From Clostridiaceae bacterium UBA6085 (lineage in GTDB: Bacteria; Bacillota; Clostridia; Clostridiales; Clostridiaceae): DNA of 12,939 nt. Where the stretch lies: the NCBI GenBank assembly GCA_002428605.1, contig DIXH01000039.1:24718-37656 (forward strand), written 5' to 3'. Made by a program: the position numbers and the translations under genes. Below the pieces are notes generated by a model that worked only from the letters and a program-made list of their open reading frames with translations, was not told the origin of the DNA and ran no database searches. Within the stretch, counting starts at the first letter, position 1; every line of letters begins with the position of its first letter. Shown in pieces: positions 6,004 to 12,678 of the stretch.

Positions 6004-6793
6004 AATCATTGAAATTGAGAGCAAAAGCAATCCAAGAATAAAAGAGTACAGGAAACTGATGGACAAGAAAGAACGGCGCATTAAAGGGCTTTTTCTGGCC
6101 GAGGGCTTCAGGATGGTTCAGGAGGCTTTCAAAGCAGGAATGGATGTTAAGGCTGTCGTTTATGACTCAAGAGAGGGAGAGCAGCTCCAGAGGTATCTGG
6201 GAAGTTACCTTAATTCAGAATCTCTCGAACTGATAGCCTCTAATCCTGAGGTCATCAGGCAGCTTTCGTCAACCGAGACCCCTCAGGGTATTGTCGCTGT
6301 AATTGCTGATGCGAGAATGGTTCCCGAGTCCACCGGACTAATCATATATCTCGACAGGCTTCAGGATCCCGGCAATGTAGGTACCATAATACGTTCCGCA
6401 CATGCGGGAGGGGCCAGCCGGGTCATACTTGGCAAGGGCTCTGCAGACCCTTACTCTGAAAAAGCCATGAGAAGCTCCATGGGGTCCATATTCCACATTC
6501 CTGTGACACTTGACGGAGACGAAGAGCTTGAGAGACTTGCCGCAGAAGGTATCCCCCTTGCGGTTACTTCTCTGGAGGCCAGCCGAAGCATATATTCTGC
6601 CGACCTTACAGGAGATATGATCCTTGTTATAGGAAACGAAGGGAACGGTGTCAGGCAGGAGCTTATGGACAGGGCCACCATACTGCTAAGGATACCAATG
6701 CCTGGAAACGCTGAAAGCCTCAATGCATCCATCGCTGCCTCAGTGATCATATTCGAAAGGGTTCGTCAGCTTGAGGAATCAGAAAAGACTTGA
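5996..6793 (+). CDS. TrmH/SpoU-family RNA 2'-O-ribose methyltransferase
   Basis: A 265-residue SPOUT-class enzyme that uses S-adenosylmethionine to methylate RNA, probably rRNA. The N-terminal substrate-binding domain reads SKSNPRIKEYRKLM ... GLFLAEGFRMV. The knotted catalytic domain holds motif 1 DPGNVGTIIRSA (124-135), motif 2 VIGNEGNGV (211-219) and motif 3 MPGNAESLNASIAA (235-248). I take GTG 5996 as start: it overlaps the ktrA stop by 8 bases, which suggests translational coupling. No strong ribosome site is seen, and the next in-frame ATG (6059) would cut into the conserved N-terminal domain. The family includes RlmB and TsnR-like enzymes; the exact target nucleotide cannot be read from sequence. 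The same kind of gene often sits upstream of pheST in Clostridia. Confidence 0.92.
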   Translation: MIRIIEIESKSNPRIKEYRKLMDKKERRIKGLFLAEGFRMVQEAFKAGMDVKAVVYDSREGEQLQRYLGSYLNSESLELIASNPEVIRQLSSTETPQGIVAVIADARMVPESTGLIIYLDRLQDPGNVGTIIRSAHAGGASRVILGKGSADPYSEKAMRSSMGSIFHIPVTLDGDEELERLAAEGIPLAVTSLEASRSIYSADLTGDMILVIGNEGNGVRQELMDRATILLRIPMPGNAESLNASIAASVIIFERVRQLEESEKT

Positions 6794-6794
6794 A

Positions 6795-6818
6795 TCAAGC
6801 TCCGCTTGAATTAATTTT
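6795..6818 (+). terminator. Weak candidate terminator after the RNA methyltransferase
   Basis: TCAAGC (6795-6800) pairs with GCTTGA (6804-6809) across a TCC loop, followed by ATTAATTTT. The stem is only 6 bp and the T run is broken, so termination may be partial. The 3' arm overlaps the -35 box of the next promoter. Confidence 0.5.
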
Positions 6819-6834
6819 AGCAATGAATTATAAT
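6806..6834 (+). promoter_or_regulatory. Promoter of pheST
   Basis: TTGAAT (6806-6811), 17 bases, then a perfect TATAAT (6829-6834). Start would be near 6841, which places the whole T-box leader on the transcript. Confidence 0.75.
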
Positions 6835-6840
6835 TAATGA

Positions 6841-7080
6841 GCATATTCTTTACAGGCACTGATTAAGAGAGTAGTCTGGAATGCTTCCATAAAGGGATGC
6901 TGCGCCGCAGACTGAAAGCGCACATGGAAAGCACCTGATGAAGTTCACTTATGAGCTCCGGAGATGAAACGAGTAGTCTTCGGCGGTTAGAACCGTTATA
7001 TTCCTAAAGTGGGCTGATCTTCAGCCAACTTAGGGTGGTACCGCGGAAATATCCGTCCCTAACCAGGGGCGGTTTTTTAT
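6841..7080 (+). promoter_or_regulatory. T-box riboswitch, Phe (UUC) specifier
   Basis: The 330 bases between the methyltransferase and pheS are filled by this leader and its promoter. Stem I pairs as TCTGG (6875-6879) with CCTGA (6934-6938), and GCTTCCAT (6883-6890) with ATGGAAAGC (6924-6932). The loop-E element AGTA is at 6870-6873, facing GAAG just before the specifier TTC (6944-6946), which reads tRNA-Phe(GAA). Two further hairpins follow: CGGT/ACCG at 6984-6995, and AAGT-G-GGCTGA with TCAGCC-A-ACTT at 7007-7031. The T-box core AGGGTGGTACCGCGG is at 7032-7046; its TGG bulge pairs with uncharged tRNA acceptor ends. In the antiterminator, AGGG pairs with CCCT (7057-7060), which otherwise forms the terminator. 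Uncharged tRNA-Phe should switch pheST on. Confidence 0.96.
7053..7078 (+). terminator. Conditional terminator of the T-box leader
   Basis: CCGTCCCT (7053-7060) pairs with AGGGGCGG (7065-7072) with one G-U pair and an AACC loop, followed by six T's. It shares its 5' arm with the antiterminator, the standard T-box switch. Confidence 0.95.
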
Positions 7081-7123
7081 TTTCATAAATTTTGTCTTAT
7101 TAAGCATGGAAATGGAGGATAAC

Positions 7124-8146
7124 ATGAGAAATCAGATTGAATCGATCAAACAGGAATTTCTTACGAGAATAGCTGAAGTATCAAATATGGAAGAGATAGA
7201 GAAGCTTAGAGTTGATTTCCTTGGAAAGAAGGGCGCATTCACACAGGTACTGAGGAGCATGGGTGCTCTTTCTCCTGAAGAGAGGCCACTTATGGGCAAG
7301 CTCGTGAATGATGCAAAGGAAGAGCTTGAATCAAGGATAGATATCCTCAAGGACGAGCTCAAGAACAAGGAGAGGGAAAGGAAGCTTTCTTCTGAAGTAG
7401 TTGATATCACACTTCCGGGCAAGAGACCGGTAATAGGCGGAAACCATCCGCTAAGCCTTACTCTTAACGAAATAGAGAAGATATTCCTTGAGATGGGCTT
7501 CACTATAGAGGAAGGACCTGAGGTTGAGCTGGACTACTACAACTTCGAGACTCTCAACATACCTAAGGACCATCCTGCAAGAGGCGAGCAGGATACCTTC
7601 TACATCAATGACAACGTGGTCCTGAGGACCCAGACCTCACCGGTTCAGATCCGCACGATGGAGAACCAGAAGCCTCCGATAAAGATGATATCCCCGGGTA
7701 AGGTATACAGGTCCGATGACCTGGATGCTACCCATTCGCCGATCTTCTACCAGATCGAAGGCCTTGTCATCGACAAGGGAATAACATTTGCTGACCTGAA
7801 GGGAACCCTGGAACAGTTCGTCAAGAAGCTTTACGGTGAAGGGATGAAGACAAAGTTCAGGCCCCACCATTTCCCGTTCACTGAGCCTTCGGCAGAAATG
7901 GATGCCACCTGCTTCGTGTGCGGCGGTGAAGGCTGCAGGGTATGCAAGGGTGAAGGCTGGATAGAGCTAGTTGGCTGCGGGATGGTCCATCCGGATGTGC
8001 TGAGGAACGGCGGAATAGACCCTGAGAAGTACTCAGGCTTTGCGTTCGGATTCGGACTGGACAGGCTTGTAATGCTCAAATATGGAATAGACGATATCAG
8101 GCTCCTGTACGAAAGCGACATGAGATTCCTGAAGCAGTTCAGATAG
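7124..8146 (+). CDS. pheS: Phenylalanine-tRNA ligase alpha subunit
   Basis: A 340-residue class II synthetase subunit; with PheT it forms the (alpha-beta)2 enzyme that charges tRNA-Phe. I start at ATG 7124, because GGAGG at 7114-7118 precedes it by 5 bases and the length matches the family; the in-frame ATGs at 7106 and 7112 overlap that site. Residues 1 to about 85 form the N-terminal coiled coil that contacts tRNA. Class II motif 2 is seen at GKVYRSDDLDATHSPIFYQ and motif 3 at FAFGFGLDRLVMLKYGI. Between them, Cys263, Cys266, Cys271 and Cys274 make a CxxC-x4-CxxC knuckle just before the WIELVGCGMVHP segment, which could bind a metal; E. coli PheS lacks it. The gene is under T-box control and lies 12 bases before pheT. 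Confidence 0.98.
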   Translation: MRNQIESIKQEFLTRIAEVSNMEEIEKLRVDFLGKKGAFTQVLRSMGALSPEERPLMGKLVNDAKEELESRIDILKDELKNKERERKLSSEVVDITLPGKRPVIGGNHPLSLTLNEIEKIFLEMGFTIEEGPEVELDYYNFETLNIPKDHPARGEQDTFYINDNVVLRTQTSPVQIRTMENQKPPIKMISPGKVYRSDDLDATHSPIFYQIEGLVIDKGITFADLKGTLEQFVKKLYGEGMKTKFRPHHFPFTEPSAEMDATCFVCGGEGCRVCKGEGWIELVGCGMVHPDVLRNGGIDPEKYSGFAFGFGLDRLVMLKYGIDDIRLLYESDMRFLKQFR

Positions 8147-8158
8147 GAGGAACAGTAT

Positions 8159-10522
8159 ATGAAATTACCTGTGAATTGGCTGAAAGACTACGTAGATGTG
8201 GATATAGACATAAAGACTCTGGGAGACAGGCTCACAATGTCAGGCTCCAAGGTAGAGGGTGTCGAGGAGACATTCAAGATAATCGAGAATGTTGTCACCG
8301 GAAAGATAGTGGAGCTCGGAAAGCACCCTGAGGCTGACAAGCTCTTTGTATGCCAGGTGGATACAGGAAACGGGTCAGTGATCCAGATAGTTACAGCAGC
8401 AACCAACATGAAGGAAGGGGATACCATACCGGTTGCCCTTCATGGTTCAACCCTTTGGGGAGGACTGAAGATAAAGAAGGGCAAGCTCAGGGGAGTCGAA
8501 TCCAATGGAATGTTCTGTTCCATGGAGGAACTGGGTCTCGCCGAGGAGGGTACCTGCGACGGTCTCATGATCCTCAGGGACGGAACCCCTCTGGGAAAAG
8601 ATATCAAGGAAGTCCTCGGACTGAACGGCGGAGTGCTTGACCTTGAGATAACCTCCAACAGGCCAGACTGCCTCAGCATACTCGGTATGGCAAGGGAGAC
8701 AGCGGCAACGCTGAAACTAAGCTTAAGACAGCCCGATTTTTCATATTCTGCCACTGCATCCTCTGATGCTCCGGTATCTGTTTCAATCGATACCGATAAA
8801 TGCAGAAGGTATATGGCAAAAGAGATCGTGAACGTAAAGATAGAGGAAAGCCCTGAATGGATCCAGTCAAGGCTGCTTGAAGCCGGGGTAAGGCCGATAA
8901 ACAATATCGTCGACCTGACGAATTTCGTCATGCTTGAGCTTGGCCAGCCACTTCACGCCTTCGACAGAAGGGAGATCACTTCAGGAACAATAAGGATAGC
9001 GGAATCAGTTGAAGGAACCAGGTTCACAACTCTTGACTCAGTCGAGAGGACCCTCAACTCAGGAACAGTGCTCATACAGGATGATTCCAAGGTCATAGGG
9101 CTTGGAGGAATCATGGGCGGACTTGATTCGGAGATAAAGGAAGATACCACGAGGATAATCCTTGAGGCGGCAAACTTCGACGGAGTGTCCATAAGAAGGT
9201 CCGAGGGCTTCCTTGGCCTCAAGACGGAAGCATCCCTGAGATTCAACAAGGACATAGACCCCAACCTCTGCAAGCTTGCAGTGGACAGGTTCTGCAGCCT
9301 GGTCCAGGAGCTCAGGGCGGGAGACATAGTCAATGAAACTGTCGATGTCTACAATGCAAGAAGGGTCCCGAACACTATCTCCCTTGGTGTCAGCTATGTT
9401 AACTCATTCATAGGGACTGACATAAGCGGTGAAGAGATGGCAAGGATACTGGAAAGCCTTGACATGAAGGCGGAGCTAGCTGGCGATATGCTTACTGTGA
9501 CCACACCTACCTTCAGGGGCGACCTTAACATCAAGGAGGACATCGCCGAGGAGATTGCGAGGATCTACGGATATGACAGGATCCCGGCTACTGTCCCTTC
9601 AATAAGGACAGTGAGGAGCGGGAAGTATCCCATCCAGAGGATGAGGGATACTCTCAAGCAGGTGCTTGTGGCATCCGGACTGTATGAGTCCATTGCCTAC
9701 TCGTTCATATCAAGGAAGGACCTGGACAAGGTGCTTGTTCCGGTTGATTCAGAACTCAGGAAGGTAGTGGAGATAAGGAATCCCCTTGGAGAGGACTATT
9801 CGATCATGAGGACGACCTCAGTACCTTCAATGATGGAAAACCTGTCAAGGAACATGACAAGGAGCAACCCTGAAGCGGCGCTTTTTGAGATCGGCAGGAT
9901 ATACCTTGACAGGAATGAGGTACTTCCTCTAGAGAAGGAAGTCCTTACCGTCGGCATGTATGGCGGAGACCTCCTCTTCGAGGTCAAGGGCCTTCTGGAG
10001 ACAATACTCGAGGAGTTCGGCATTGAAAAGGTAACCTACGACAGGTCGAAGAAGGTAGCTTACCATCCGGGAAAATCAGCAGATGTCTCGGCTTCTGGCG
10101 AAGCCATCGGCACCTTCGGGGAGATCCACCCCTCAGTTCTCGACAACTACGGAATAGATGTCCCTTGTTACATACTGGAGTTTGACCTTGATGCGCTATA
10201 CAGGAAGGCATCACTTGCAAGAAAGTACAGCCAACTTCCGAAGTACCCGGCAATTACAAGGGACCTTGCGGTGCTTGTTGACGATTCCGTTCTGTCAGGC
10301 CAGATAGAGGCAGTAATAACCAAGCAGGGCGGAGCACTCCTTGAGAGCGTCAAGCTGTTTGATGTCTACAGGGGATCTCAGGTACCTGAAGGCAAGAAAT
10401 CAATAGCATACAGCCTGGTCTACAGGAATCCGGACAGGACTCTTACTGACGGTGAGGTCCAGAAGGTCCATGACAAGATCCTCAGGAGCCTTGAATACCA
10501 GCTTGGGGCAGTGCTGAGATAA
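8159..10522 (+). CDS. pheT: Phenylalanine-tRNA ligase beta subunit
   Basis: A 787-residue protein, normal for bacterial PheT. The order of domains is: B1 N-terminal part (MKLPVNWLKDYVDVDID); EMAP-type tRNA-binding OB fold at about 43-150 (GKIVELGKHPEADKLFVCQV ... GVESNGMFCSMEELGL); B3/B4 editing domain at about 210-390 (VDLTNFVMLELGQPLHAFD), which clears mischarged Tyr; B5 at about 400-475 (RGDLNIKEDIAEEIARIYGY); the catalytic-like core; and the C-terminal FDX-ACB domain at about 695-787 (YPAITRDLAVLVDDSV ... SIAYSLVYRNPDRTLTDGEV), which grips the tRNA anticodon. GGAGG ends 8 bases before the ATG and overlaps the pheS stop codon. It is the second and last gene of the T-box operon. Confidence 0.98.
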   Translation: MKLPVNWLKDYVDVDIDIKTLGDRLTMSGSKVEGVEETFKIIENVVTGKIVELGKHPEADKLFVCQVDTGNGSVIQIVTAATNMKEGDTIPVALHGSTLWGGLKIKKGKLRGVESNGMFCSMEELGLAEEGTCDGLMILRDGTPLGKDIKEVLGLNGGVLDLEITSNRPDCLSILGMARETAATLKLSLRQPDFSYSATASSDAPVSVSIDTDKCRRYMAKEIVNVKIEESPEWIQSRLLEAGVRPINNIVDLTNFVMLELGQPLHAFDRREITSGTIRIAESVEGTRFTTLDSVERTLNSGTVLIQDDSKVIGLGGIMGGLDSEIKEDTTRIILEAANFDGVSIRRSEGFLGLKTEASLRFNKDIDPNLCKLAVDRFCSLVQELRAGDIVNETVDVYNARRVPNTISLGVSYVNSFIGTDISGEEMARILESLDMKAELAGDMLTVTTPTFRGDLNIKEDIAEEIARIYGYDRIPATVPSIRTVRSGKYPIQRMRDTLKQVLVASGLYESIAYSFISRKDLDKVLVPVDSELRKVVEIRNPLGEDYSIMRTTSVPSMMENLSRNMTRSNPEAALFEIGRIYLDRNEVLPLEKEVLTVGMYGGDLLFEVKGLLETILEEFGIEKVTYDRSKKVAYHPGKSADVSASGEAIGTFGEIHPSVLDNYGIDVPCYILEFDLDALYRKASLARKYSQLPKYPAITRDLAVLVDDSVLSGQIEAVITKQGGALLESVKLFDVYRGSQVPEGKKSIAYSLVYRNPDRTLTDGEVQKVHDKILRSLEYQLGAVLR

Positions 10523-10525
10523 CCA

Positions 10526-10552
10526 GAGGCCGCTAAAAAGCGGCCTTCTTTT
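10526..10552 (+). terminator. Intrinsic terminator after pheT
   Basis: GAGGCCGCT (10526-10534) pairs with AGCGGCCTT (10539-10547), with a G-U at the base and an AAAA loop, followed by TTCTTTTAG. It begins 4 bases after the pheT stop. Confidence 0.92.
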
Positions 10553-10555
10553 AGT

Positions 10556-10578
10556 CAATCAAAGTAATAGCCTGATTG
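10556..10578 (+). promoter_or_regulatory. Inverted repeat before the TetR gene, possible operator
   Basis: CAATCA (10556-10561) and TGATTG (10573-10578) are perfect 6-base inverted half-sites with an 11-base spacer, lying 11 bases before the regulator's ATG. Size and position fit self-control by a TetR-type dimer. No convincing -35/-10 pair is seen; TAATAG (10565-10570) inside the spacer is the only -10-like run. Confidence 0.4.
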
Positions 10579-10589
10579 GGGGTTCTGCA

Positions 10590-11171
10590 ATGAAGGAAAA
10601 CAGCAAAAGAAGGATACAGGCTGAGGAGACCAGAGACAGGATATACAAGTCAGCCATAAACCTTATGAAGACAAGGGGCTACGAGAACTTCACAGTAAGT
10701 GAGGTCTGCAGGGATGCCGGAGTTTCAGTCGGTTCGTTCTACTCCTATTTTGTGACCAAGTACGATATCCTTGTAGAGATATTCAAGAAAGCCGATGATT
10801 ATTTCAGGGATGTCGTTGAGGAGCACCTGATGAAGGGCAACGGCCTTGAAGAGATCATCCTTTACTTCAGATATTACGGTACGTATGTCAACATAACGGG
10901 CACGGACCTTCAGAAACAGCTTTTCAGCCCTAAGTCCAGGATTTACGCTACAAAAGGCCGATATATGGTTGAGCTCCTCAGGAAGGTCATAGCACGGGGA
11001 CAGGAGATCGGCGATATAACAAATGATATGACAACTGACGAGATCCTGGAGCTCCTTCTCATTACAGCAAGGGGCGTCTCATTCGACTGGTGCGTGAAGG
11101 ACGGGGAATATGATGTCATATCGCGCATCGAAGACTATACAAGGAAACTTACGGTAATATTAAAGCCCTAA
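10590..11171 (+). CDS. TetR/AcrR-family transcriptional regulator
   Basis: A 193-residue protein with the normal TetR layout. Residues 12-65 form the DNA-binding domain: TRDRIYKSAINLMKTRGYEN leads into the helix-turn-helix at about 35-54 (TVSEVCRDAGVSVGSFYSYF), followed by TKYDILVEIF. The C-terminal part from about 70 is the ligand and dimer domain, which varies too much to show its ligand. The start at 10590 has a GGGGG run about 8 bases upstream. The gene is followed after 13 bases by the dehydratase small subunit on the same strand, so it probably shares a transcript with it and may control that operon. Sugar-acid dehydratases are more often under GntR- or LacI-type control, so a TetR partner hints at a different inducer. 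Confidence 0.93.
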   Translation: MKENSKRRIQAEETRDRIYKSAINLMKTRGYENFTVSEVCRDAGVSVGSFYSYFVTKYDILVEIFKKADDYFRDVVEEHLMKGNGLEEIILYFRYYGTYVNITGTDLQKQLFSPKSRIYATKGRYMVELLRKVIARGQEIGDITNDMTTDEILELLLITARGVSFDWCVKDGEYDVISRIEDYTRKLTVILKP

Positions 11172-11184
11172 AAAAGGAGGCACC

Positions 11185-11457
11185 ATGAATCCAATAGTTC
11201 ACTTTGACACTAAGGACAACCTGGCTACCACCCTCAGACCTCTCTCAGCTGGAGAGAAGATAGTAGTTGATGGCCATGAGATTGCTGTCAATGAGAATAT
11301 TCCACAGTACCACAAGATAGCACTGGCCTTCATCAGGATGGGGGAGCCCGTAATAAAATACGGAGAGGTAATAGGCAGGGCGACGAAGGATATAGGCGAA
11401 GGGACCCATGCCCACGTCCACAACATAGAAAGTCTGAGAGGCAGGGGTGACAAATGA
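11185..11457 (+). CDS. UxaA-type dehydratase small subunit (SAF domain)
   Basis: A 90-residue protein made almost only of a SAF domain, as found at the N-terminus of altronate dehydratase (UxaA) and galactarate dehydratase (GarD), or as a separate chain in split enzymes such as sulfolactate sulfo-lyase SuyA. Visible marks are DNLATTLRPLSAGEKI, IPQYHKIALAFIRMGEPVIKYGEVIGRAT and the ending GEGTHAHVHNIES. HAHVHN is the typical family run. AAGGAGG lies 5 bases before the ATG. Its stop codon overlaps the start of the large subunit as ATGA, so the two chains are very probably made in step and work as one enzyme. The substrate is not shown. Confidence 0.88.
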   Translation: MNPIVHFDTKDNLATTLRPLSAGEKIVVDGHEIAVNENIPQYHKIALAFIRMGEPVIKYGEVIGRATKDIGEGTHAHVHNIESLRGRGDK

Positions 11458-12617
11458 AGATCAAAGGGTATGTTAGGGAAAACGGAAGCTTCGGAATACG
11501 GAACCATATTCTTGTAATACCTGCTTCAGTCTGCGCCTCTGAGACTGCTTCAAGGATAGCTGCACGGATTGAAGGTGCAGTAGCCATTCCTCACCAGCAT
11601 GGCTGCTGTCAGGTGGGCTCTGACCTGGTCCAGACTATAAGGACACTCATCGGCTTCGGCAGGAACCCTAACGTGGGTGGAGTCCTGGTTGTAGGTCTTG
11701 GCTGCGAGGGCATACAGGCAAATATAATTTCGGATGGAATAAGGGACACTGGAAAGCCGCTTGAAACAATAATCATCCAGGATGAGGGCGGTACCCCAAA
11801 TACGATCGAAAAAGGTGTGAAGCTGCTGCTGGAGATAGCTGAAAAGGCGAAAAAAGCAGCAGTCAGCGAATTCGACATAAGCGAACTCATACTTGGGCTT
11901 GAGTGCGGAGGATCCGACCCCACTTCAGGAATCACAGCCAATCCGGTTATCGGAGCTGCCTCGGACCTTCTCATCGGTCATGGCGGAAGCTGTATACTGA
12001 GTGAGACAACAGAGGTAATAGGCGCTGAGCACCTTCTCGAAAAGAGATTCCATGACGAGAAGGCAAGAAAGAGGTTCCTTGAGATGGTCGATGACGTGGA
12101 GAAGAAGGCTATCGCAATGGGTTCAGACCTGCGAGGTACACAGCCTACTCCGGGAAACATTGCAGGAGGGCTTACAACCATCGAAGAAAAGTCCCTTGGT
12201 TGCATGTTCAAGGCAGGGGACAGCGATTTTGAGGGTGTCCTTGAATACGGAGAGCTCCTTCCATCATCAAAGAAGGGCCTTTACTTCATGGATACTCCCG
12301 GAGAGGACATTGACTCCATAACCGGCATGATTGCCGGCGGGGCCCAGATAATTGTATTTTCAACCGGAAGGGGTACTCCGACCGGAAGTCCCATAGCCCC
12401 TGTGATCAAGCTTACAGGCAATCCTGAGACATATGACAGGATGAAGGTCAACATAGACCTCAATGCCGGAAGCGTCATTTCTGAAGGAAAGACTATAAGG
12501 GAAGTCGGCAGGGAGCTGTTTGACATGATAGTTGAAGTTTCAAACGGAAAGCTGGTCAAGGCAGAGGAACTGGGACACAGGGAATTTGGCATTTACAGGA
12601 TAGGTGCGACCTTCTAG
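11454..12617 (+). CDS. UxaA/GarD/SuyB-family dehydratase large subunit
   Basis: A 387-residue protein matching the C-terminal catalytic part of altronate/galactarate-type dehydratases, which remove water (or sulfite in SuyAB) from a hydroxy acid. Signatures in order: GYVRENGSFGIRNHILVIP (5-23); HQHGCCQ (47-53), where many members have a single Cys; GLGCEGIQ (81-88); GLECGGSDPTSGITANP (148-164); SETTEVIGAEHLL (183-195); GNIAGGLTTIEEKSLG (234-249); and STGRGTPTGSPIAPVIK (303-319). The SPIAPVIKLTGN ending looks nearer to the split or SuyB-like branch than to UxaA proper, judged from memory. Start ATG 11454 overlaps the small subunit's stop. Family members usually need a divalent metal such as iron. 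A sugar acid, sulfolactate or a related hydroxy acid are all possible substrates. Confidence 0.88.
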   Translation: MKIKGYVRENGSFGIRNHILVIPASVCASETASRIAARIEGAVAIPHQHGCCQVGSDLVQTIRTLIGFGRNPNVGGVLVVGLGCEGIQANIISDGIRDTGKPLETIIIQDEGGTPNTIEKGVKLLLEIAEKAKKAAVSEFDISELILGLECGGSDPTSGITANPVIGAASDLLIGHGGSCILSETTEVIGAEHLLEKRFHDEKARKRFLEMVDDVEKKAIAMGSDLRGTQPTPGNIAGGLTTIEEKSLGCMFKAGDSDFEGVLEYGELLPSSKKGLYFMDTPGEDIDSITGMIAGGAQIIVFSTGRGTPTGSPIAPVIKLTGNPETYDRMKVNIDLNAGSVISEGKTIREVGRELFDMIVEVSNGKLVKAEELGHREFGIYRIGATF

Positions 12618-12645
12618 ATCACAACCTCATTTAATATTTCAAAAG

Positions 12646-12672
12646 AAAGAAGCGCAGATCATGCGCTTCTTT
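12646..12672. terminator. Bidirectional terminator between convergent genes
   Basis: A perfect 11-bp stem, AAAGAAGCGCA (12646-12656) with TGCGCTTCTTT (12662-12672), has a GATCA loop. The T-rich ends on both strands (TTCTTT on plus, CTTTCTTTTG on minus) let it stop the dehydratase operon from one side and the epimerase-like gene from the other. Confidence 0.9.
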
Positions 12673-12678
12673 GCTTTC

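Noticed and set aside
6874..6913. Alternative hairpin AGTCTG (6874-6879) with CAGACT (6908-6913) in the T-box leader
   Set aside because: It is a real complement but conflicts with the stem I pairing, which explains far more of the known T-box structure.
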